Origin: Campylobacter volucris
GTDB lineage: Bacteria > Campylobacterota > Campylobacteria > Campylobacterales > Campylobacteraceae
Direction of reading: 5' to 3'
Assembly: GCF_008245045.1 (NCBI RefSeq)
Contig: NZ_CP043428.1
Location: 496,001-560,000 of the forward strand
Length of the DNA stretch: 64,000 nucleotides
The stretch's first letter is position 1, and every line of letters starts with the position of its first letter. A program made the translations under genes and the position numbers. Of this stretch, positions 58,831-64,000 are shown piece by piece. Under the pieces are notes generated by a model. That model ran no database searches. It was not told the origin of the DNA and saw only the letters and a program-made list of their open reading frames with translations.

Positions 58831-59399
58831 AAGGTGTAGAAAAATTTAATGAGTTGGTAAAATCTTTTGCCTCTTTACCAACCATAGGCAAAAAAACAGC
58901 ATTGCGTCTTGCTTATCATGTGTGTATAAAAGATCCTTTGTTAGGTTCAAAATTAGCTTATAATATTGAAGAATCTATTAGGATGATTAGAAAATGCTCT
59001 TGTTGTGGTGCTTTAAGTGAAAATGAATTATGTGAAATTTGCCTTGATAATGGTAGAAATAAGAATATTATTTGTATCGTCCAAAGCCCAAAAGATATCC
59101 TAACCTTAGAAGAGAGTGGTAGTTTTGATGGGTATTATTTTGTTTTAGAAGAAGCAAATGATGAGTGTATTGATAGATTAAAAGCAATGATTTTAAAACA
59201 AAATGCCAAAGAGTTGTTTTTTGCTTTTACACAAGGGATAAATTCAGATGCTTTGGTGTTTTATATCGAAGAAAAATTAAAATCACTAAAATTAACCTAC
59301 ACACAAATTGCTCAAGGCATCCCAAGTGGGGTAAGTTTAGAAAATGTAGATTTTATTTCGCTACATAAAGCTATTAACCATAGAACTAAGCTAGATTAA
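58827..59399 (+). CDS. recR: Recombination protein RecR
   Basis: 190 residues. The helix-hairpin-helix ([18 protein letters not shown]), the [16 protein letters not shown] zinc finger and a Toprim domain ([15 protein letters not shown]) are all present. Acts with RecO (and RecF where present) in gap repair. TTG start 7 bases after AAGGA. Overlaps the next convergent gene by 14 bases. Confidence 0.94.
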   Translation: MKGVEKFNELVKSFASLPTIGKKTALRLAYHVCIKDPLLGSKLAYNIEESIRMIRKCSCCGALSENELCEICLDNGRNKNIICIVQSPKDILTLEESGSFDGYYFVLEEANDECIDRLKAMILKQNAKELFFAFTQGINSDALVFYIEEKLKSLKLTYTQIAQGIPSGVSLENVDFISLHKAINHRTKLD

Positions 59400-60417
59400 T
59401 ATGCTTTTTAAGCATAGCAAGCCATTCGTTTTTATTCATATCTTGTAATATACAATCAACAAATTTATATTCTTTATTTTTATCTTTGCAAAACATTATA
59501 ATATAAGCATTTGGATGATTATTTTTGTAATTGTTTAGTATATTTTGTATTAACAATAAATCATATTTTATCACTTCAAAATCAAGCAAAATTACTTTGA
59601 ATTCTTCCTCAAGCTTTTCTTTGAAATTACTTAAATATTCCACACTTTCATTATTTAGACAATGTTGGTTTGCTAAATTTAAAAATAGTGAATTTTCAAA
59701 AGGATTAGACTTGAAAATTAAAACATTTTTAGTTTCTTTATAATGATATGTAAAATGTTCTTTTGCTAGATTGATAATATTTTTTATGTCAAAATTTTGA
59801 AAGTCAATTTGCACACAATTTTCATACTTTAAAAATTCTTTGCTTAGTATTAGCGTGTAATTTTCATCAAGATTTTCATAGGTTTTAAAAAATTTTGTTT
59901 GAATATTAAATTCTTGCAATATATTTTGGATTAAAAAATTTTCTAATTTATCATCGTTTAAAATGGCTATTTTTGCATTGTTAAAAATGATATTAATTTC
60001 TTCTTTAGGCATTTGATTTTGCAAAGAATGTAAAAAATTAATATTATTATCTTTTTTTAAGTATTTAATGGCTTTTATGATTTGATTATATTTTGAATTT
60101 AAAAGATTATTTTTATTTGTGAGCATTTGCAATGAATCTTGTAATTTTTTATATTCATCGTGTTTATTTGCAAGATTATCTTTTAAATTTTTTAAGCTAA
60201 AATCATTGTTAAAATTAAATATATTATTGATTTGCCTAATAAGCAAATTTTGATTTTTAAGAATTTTTCTTTTTATTAAAAAATAACAAAGCAAAATAAT
60301 TAAAATACTAATGCAAACAACACTATAAAGGTAAAAAAGATTTGTATTTATAAAAAATAAAAAATGATAATTTAAATATAAAAGCATTAAAATAAAAATG
60401 GCTATTAAAAATATCAT
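59386..60417 (-). CDS. Membrane protein with coiled coil and two receiver-like segments
   Basis: 343 residues. Two N-terminal membrane helices (about 2-24 and 28-48) are followed by a coiled coil (about 55-125) and a soluble part that reads like two degenerate CheY folds: [20 protein letters not shown] then a beta-alpha pattern to about 205, and [19 protein letters not shown] then [14 protein letters not shown] to the end. Neither has the full acidic pocket plus conserved Lys. C. jejuni Cj1245c is the positional equivalent and is uncharacterised. It is 4 bases from uvrC, so the two are co-transcribed. The receiver assignment is my inference. Confidence 0.7.
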   Translation of the reverse strand: MIFLIAIFILMLLYLNYHFLFFINTNLFYLYSVVCISILIILLCYFLIKRKILKNQNLLIRQINNIFNFNNDFSLKNLKDNLANKHDEYKKLQDSLQMLTNKNNLLNSKYNQIIKAIKYLKKDNNINFLHSLQNQMPKEEINIIFNNAKIAILNDDKLENFLIQNILQEFNIQTKFFKTYENLDENYTLILSKEFLKYENCVQIDFQNFDIKNIINLAKEHFTYHYKETKNVLIFKSNPFENSLFLNLANQHCLNNESVEYLSNFKEKLEEEFKVILLDFEVIKYDLLLIQNILNNYKNNHPNAYIIMFCKDKNKEYKFVDCILQDMNKNEWLAMLKKHINLA

Positions 60418-62207
60418 ATATTTTCCTTGATTAAATTTGCTATTTTTTCATTGCATACTGTTTTAATATCATCAAAATTAGCTTGAAAAATTTGCTCAAA
60501 TGAACCAAAATAATCTAAAAGTTTTTTGATATTTCCTTGAGAAATTCCAAGTTGTAATAATTTAGAATTTTGTAAATCTTGCTTTCTTTTTGTTTTTTGA
60601 TGAAAACTTATCGCAAAACGATGAGCTTCATCTCTTAATTTTTGCAAAAATTGCAAATTTTTATCTGTAGGTAAAAGAGAAAAAATTTTATCTTCTGTGT
60701 AAATTTTATCTTTAGCGCTACCTTTTGCCCTATGAGCTTTAAGGTTAATTTTTTCTTTAGATATGGCTAAAATATCCACATTTGCTCCTGAACTTTTTAT
60801 GATATCTTTGGCAAGCTTTAAAAGAGCATCTCCCCCATCTATAAGCCAAAGATCAGGAGGAGGGGTTTTATCAAAAGATAAAGCTCTTTTGCTTAGCATT
60901 TGAAACATTTGCTCATAATCATTTTTATAGGATAAATGATAATGCTTGTAAGAAGTTTTGCTAAATTTTAAATCTTTAAAAACAACCATTGCTCCAACAC
61001 TTGCATCACCTTGATAATGAGAAGTATCAAAAATTTCTATAGTGTTTGGATAATTTTGCAAACCAAAAGTATCTTTTATATTTTTTAAAATAGTATAATC
61101 TTCGTTTTTTAAATATTTTTCAATATTAATTTTTGCATTTTCTAAGGCCAAATCACAAATTTTCTTTTTCTCCCCTAATTTTGGTACTTTAATGTGAATT
61201 TTTTTAAAAAACCTTTTAGAGAGAATATCTTCTAATATTTGTAAATCTTCAAAATACTCGTGTATATAAATTTTAGTAGAATTAATCGGCATATTTGGTG
61301 GAAAATTCTCTAATATATATTGTTTATAAATTTCATTTAGATTAAAATCATCTTGATCTTTAAGAGTGATAATTTTATGGTTAGAACTAATCATTTTTCC
61401 ATTATTAATCACAAATCGCACCAAAGAAAGAATGCCATTTTTAACACAAAGAGCAAAAATGTCAAAATTTTCTAATTTTGCCACATCAATTTGAACTTTA
61501 ACACTAATATCTTTTAAGGTTTGAATTTGATCTCTTATTTTAGCTGCTTCTTCGTAGTTTTCATTTTGAGCAAAATCAAGCATTTTCTTTTCTAAATTTT
61601 TAATTAATATAGAAGAATTTAAAATAGCTCCAGTAGCTTTTTGTATGATTTTATCGTATTCTTGTTTGGAGATTTTATTTTCACATGGAGCAGCGCATCG
61701 TTTTATTTGGTAAAACAAACATGCTTGCTTGCAAGATTTTTTCTGCCTAAGTGCAAAGCTTAGATACAAAGCATCTAAAAGATCTTTAGCACCTTTAAAA
61801 AATGGTCCAAAATATTTGATTTTATTTTTTTTGATGATTTTTCTAGTGATTTCAAATCTTGGAAAATCTTCATTTAAATCTATGTAAATATAAGGATAAG
61901 TTTTATCATCTCGCAATAAAATATTATATTTTGGATGGAGTTGTTTTATAAATGAGTTTTCTAAAATCAAAGCATCAGCTTCGCTGTTTGTGGTAATAAA
62001 TTCAAGATGATGGGTTTGAGAAATCATTTTTTGAATTCTTAGATTATTGTTTGGATTGGGTAAAATTTTAGGAGTAAAAATAAAATAACTTTTTATGCGA
62101 TTTTTAAGATTTTTTGCTTTTCCAATATAAAGTAATTTTCCATTTTGATCAAAATACTGATAAATTCCAGGAAGATTGGGTAAATTTTTTAAATCATTTT
62201 CTAGCAT
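60414..62207 (-). CDS. uvrC: Excinuclease ABC subunit C
   Basis: 597 residues: GIY-YIG nuclease (GIYQYF; LLYIGKAKNLKNRIKSYF) for the 3' incision, a UvrB-interacting UVR segment (near residue 205, NYEEAAKIRDQIQTLKD), an RNase H-like nuclease (DTSHYQGDASVGAMVVF; LIDGG) for the 5' incision, and a C-terminal helix-hairpin-helix. Overlaps both neighbours. Confidence 0.96.
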   Translation of the reverse strand: MLENDLKNLPNLPGIYQYFDQNGKLLYIGKAKNLKNRIKSYFIFTPKILPNPNNNLRIQKMISQTHHLEFITTNSEADALILENSFIKQLHPKYNILLRDDKTYPYIYIDLNEDFPRFEITRKIIKKNKIKYFGPFFKGAKDLLDALYLSFALRQKKSCKQACLFYQIKRCAAPCENKISKQEYDKIIQKATGAILNSSILIKNLEKKMLDFAQNENYEEAAKIRDQIQTLKDISVKVQIDVAKLENFDIFALCVKNGILSLVRFVINNGKMISSNHKIITLKDQDDFNLNEIYKQYILENFPPNMPINSTKIYIHEYFEDLQILEDILSKRFFKKIHIKVPKLGEKKKICDLALENAKINIEKYLKNEDYTILKNIKDTFGLQNYPNTIEIFDTSHYQGDASVGAMVVFKDLKFSKTSYKHYHLSYKNDYEQMFQMLSKRALSFDKTPPPDLWLIDGGDALLKLAKDIIKSSGANVDILAISKEKINLKAHRAKGSAKDKIYTEDKIFSLLPTDKNLQFLQKLRDEAHRFAISFHQKTKRKQDLQNSKLLQLGISQGNIKKLLDYFGSFEQIFQANFDDIKTVCNEKIANLIKENI

Positions 62208-62655
62208 TTTTAATTATTTCTCTTAATTGTTCAAATTGCTTATGCAAAATAGGATTTGTAATATTATTGGAAAATTTTGCATTAGAAAGCTCTATAAAAT
62301 GTTTTTTTGGGTTTATATTTGTTTGATTTTGATGGATAAAATTTCTATCACTAAGAATTTTTATATTGTTGATATTGGCAAAAATACTTTGAGCTTTTGC
62401 AAAAGTATAGTGTTTTATTAAATTTTTAATAGTTTTTTTGGTATCATCGTGATTTAGTTCCATGTATGCAACATGGTGTTTGGCTAAAATGATTAAAGTA
62501 TTATTTTTAACAAAAATTTTACTTATCATTTGTCTGTGATTAGCACTTAATAAACTAAGAAATTCTTTGTATTGAAAAAGTGCATTTAAAGGTTTATAAT
62601 GTTTAGTAAGTTTATTGATAATATAACAACTTGTTTTAATTTTTCCATTTTCCAT
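62194..62655 (-). CDS. DUF721-like (DciA-like) protein, tentative
   Basis: A basic protein of 153 residues without signal or membrane segments. The pattern ISKIFVKNNTLIILAKHHVAYMELNH then a helix and 'NINNIKIL' resembles the DUF721/DciA core (L-V-V-stretch, central W/Y-hydrophobic strand, terminal I-x-I), a helicase-loader family. The match is weak and by eye. Overlaps uvrC by 14 bases, and its first 57 bases overlap the divergent lipoprotein gene. Confidence 0.55.
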   Translation of the reverse strand: MENGKIKTSCYIINKLTKHYKPLNALFQYKEFLSLLSANHRQMISKIFVKNNTLIILAKHHVAYMELNHDDTKKTIKNLIKHYTFAKAQSIFANINNIKILSDRNFIHQNQTNINPKKHFIELSNAKFSNNITNPILHKQFEQLREIIKNARK

Positions 62656-62793
62656 TTTTGTATTTTATCGTTTTTTTTATTAATATTTTTATGTGCATGT
62701 GGTTATAAAGATGTTCCATTTTATGAAGTAAAAGATGCAAACAATACCACTATCGAGATTAAAAAATTTCAAACAATGGAAAGTGAAATATGA
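62599..62793 (+). CDS. Small lipoprotein (LptM/YifL-like candidate)
   Basis: 64 residues: a hydrophobic signal (SIFHFCILSFFLLIF) ending in lipobox LCAC, then CGYKDVPFYEV, similar in style to the CGxKGPLY start of LptM/YifL lipoproteins. AAAGG lies 6 bases before the ATG, which supports this start although it lies inside the opposite-strand gene. ATGA-type overlap with nhaD downstream. Confidence 0.6.
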   Translation: MFSKFIDNITTCFNFSIFHFCILSFFLLIFLCACGYKDVPFYEVKDANNTTIEIKKFQTMESEI

Positions 62794-64000
62794 AAAAGAT
62801 CTTGTTTTTACTTTGTTTTATATGTAGTTTTATGTTTGCAAGTGCTGCTGAGTTGGATTTGGCTTTTAGTGGTTTAGGCATTAGTATATTGATTATTTTT
62901 ATTTTAGGGTATTATTTTATAGCAACTGAAGAAAAGTATCATTTAAATAAAACAAAACCTGCTTTGTTTATAGGAACGCTTTCTTTTGTAATCATTGGTA
63001 TTTATATGGTGACTAATGATCTTGATACGCAAATTTTAGAAGAAAGTGTTAATCATTTGATTTTGGAAATAGCTCAGATTGTATTTTTTTTAATAGCAGC
63101 TATGACTTTTATAGAAGCTTTGATAGAAAGATCAGTTTTTGAAACTTTAAAATATAAGCTCGTAAGCAGAGGTTATACATATAGAAAATTATTTTGGCTA
63201 ACAGGAATTTTAGCTTTTTTTATTTCTCCAATCGCGGATAATCTAACCACAGCTTTAATTTTATCAACCGTGCTTTTAACCATAGACAAAGACAAAAAAG
63301 AATTTTTAATACCAGGAGCTATTAATATAGTAGTAGCTGCTAATGCAGGGGGTGCTTGGTCTCCTTTTGGAGATATCACAACCTTAATGGTTTGGACAGC
63401 AAAAAAAGCTACTTTTTTTGAATTTTTTGCTCTATTTCCAGCATCTTTTATTGGTTGGTTGATTACGGCTTATTTGTTATCGCGTTATGTTCCAAATATT
63501 ACCCCAAATTTTTCTAAAGAAAATTTACAAGAGGTTAAGATCAAAGAAGGTGGAAAAGTTTTTATAATCTTAGGTTTTATGACTATAGCTTTAGCTGTGT
63601 TCATACATAGTATTTGCGAATTACCTGCTATGTGGGGTATGATTTTTGGGCTTTCTTTGCTAAGCTTGTATATTTATTTTTTCAATAGAAAAAAAGGCAA
63701 TAAAGACTTAAATGTGTTTTATTATATGACGCGTATAGAGATGGATACTTTATTGTTTTTCTTTGGTATATTATCAGCTGTTGGTGCTTTGCATTTTGTA
63801 GGATGGCTTATATATGCTTCACATTTATATACAAGCTTTGGAGCAACTAGTGTAAATATTGGCGTTGGAATTTTATCTGCAATTGTAGATAATGTGCCTG
63901 TTATGAGTGCTGTTTTAAAAGCAAACCCAAGTATGGATCATGCCCAATGGCTCTTAGTTACACTTACTGCTGGTATAGGTGGTTCTTTGATTAGTTTTGG
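62790..64000 (+). CDS. nhaD: NhaD-type Na+/H+ antiporter (incomplete at window end)
   Basis: An inner-membrane antiporter of the ion transporter superfamily, 403 codons seen without a stop, so the gene runs past the window. A possible signal segment (LFLLCFICSFMFASA) precedes about ten helices. Conserved blocks: GYYFIATEEKYHLNK, ISPIADNLTTALIL, ANAGGAWSPFGDITTLMVW, ILSAIVDNVPVMSA and GIGGSLIS. Full NhaD is about 440-480 residues, so some 10% is missing. It exports Na+ or Li+ for pH and salt homeostasis. Coupled to the lipoprotein gene. Confidence 0.9.
   Translation, partial: MKKILFLLCFICSFMFASAAELDLAFSGLGISILIIFILGYYFIATEEKYHLNKTKPALFIGTLSFVIIGIYMVTNDLDTQILEESVNHLILEIAQIVFFLIAAMTFIEALIERSVFETLKYKLVSRGYTYRKLFWLTGILAFFISPIADNLTTALILSTVLLTIDKDKKEFLIPGAINIVVAANAGGAWSPFGDITTLMVWTAKKATFFEFFALFPASFIGWLITAYLLSRYVPNITPNFSKENLQEVKIKEGGKVFIILGFMTIALAVFIHSICELPAMWGMIFGLSLLSLYIYFFNRKKGNKDLNVFYYMTRIEMDTLLFFFGILSAVGALHFVGWLIYASHLYTSFGATSVNIGVGILSAIVDNVPVMSAVLKANPSMDHAQWLLVTLTAGIGGSLISF

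Overview
This is a low-GC (roughly 30%) chromosomal window from an epsilonproteobacterium, almost certainly a thermotolerant Campylobacter. The 16S rRNA, the gene content (flgS, racRS, cfrA, gmhB-hldD-hldE-gmhA, Cj0392-Cj0405-like block) and the densely packed, overlapping genes all fit that genus. Gene order departs from C. jejuni by several block rearrangements, so a C. lari-group species is my best guess (inference). The species call would need 16S or ANI comparison. C. jejuni locus tags quoted below are recalled family knowledge and were not searched.

Layout: 0-8 kb holds aspartate aminotransferase, tgt, a CorA-like channel, tRNA-Arg(GCG), then pycA with a four-gene translationally coupled run (hypothetical, bpt, J-domain protein) and ftsW. 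8-13.5 kb holds a solute-binding lipoprotein behind a possible leader peptide, a class V aminotransferase, a nuclease-like gene with an apparent AUA start, the flagellar kinase gene flgS, tRNA-Arg(CCT) and an orphan type I specificity gene. 13.5-22 kb holds trmL, an amino-acid ABC transporter, an Na+/alanine symporter, glyS, an M23 peptidase, a MidA-like methyltransferase and ribBA.

22-30.3 kb is a complete rRNA operon (16S, tRNA-Ala, tRNA-Ile, 23S, 5S) preceded by tRNA-Gln and tRNA-fMet. It is followed by about 2 kb without intact genes, which contains two tandem-repeat arrays. The flanks have extreme and opposite strand composition: the 5' flank is C-rich and G-poor on the + strand, and the 3' flank is almost C-free on the + strand. 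RNA entering the operon from either side would therefore be C-rich and G-poor, the composition Rho prefers. I regard this as the most interesting structure in the window.

30.3-64 kb holds a DUF411 protein, an iron-uptake locus (exbB-exbD-tonB divergent from a CfrA-like receptor with Fur-box-like repeats between), dnaX, rho, the cbb3-oxidase copper ATPase ccoI with ccoS, a cytochrome c, and the heptose operon. Then come pyk, mqo, coaX and a YfgM/BamB-like pair, followed by a long + strand run (gatC, cvpA-like, fur, lysS, glyA, hypothetical, SPOR, aroE). The window closes with dnaJ opposite racRS-recR, a membrane protein with receiver-like segments, uvrC, a DUF721-like gene, a small lipoprotein and a truncated nhaD-type antiporter.

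Most genes are housekeeping. Iron control is linked within the window, because fur lies 18 kb from a receptor operon that it probably represses. Rho is also encoded here, 6 kb from the skewed region that may use it.
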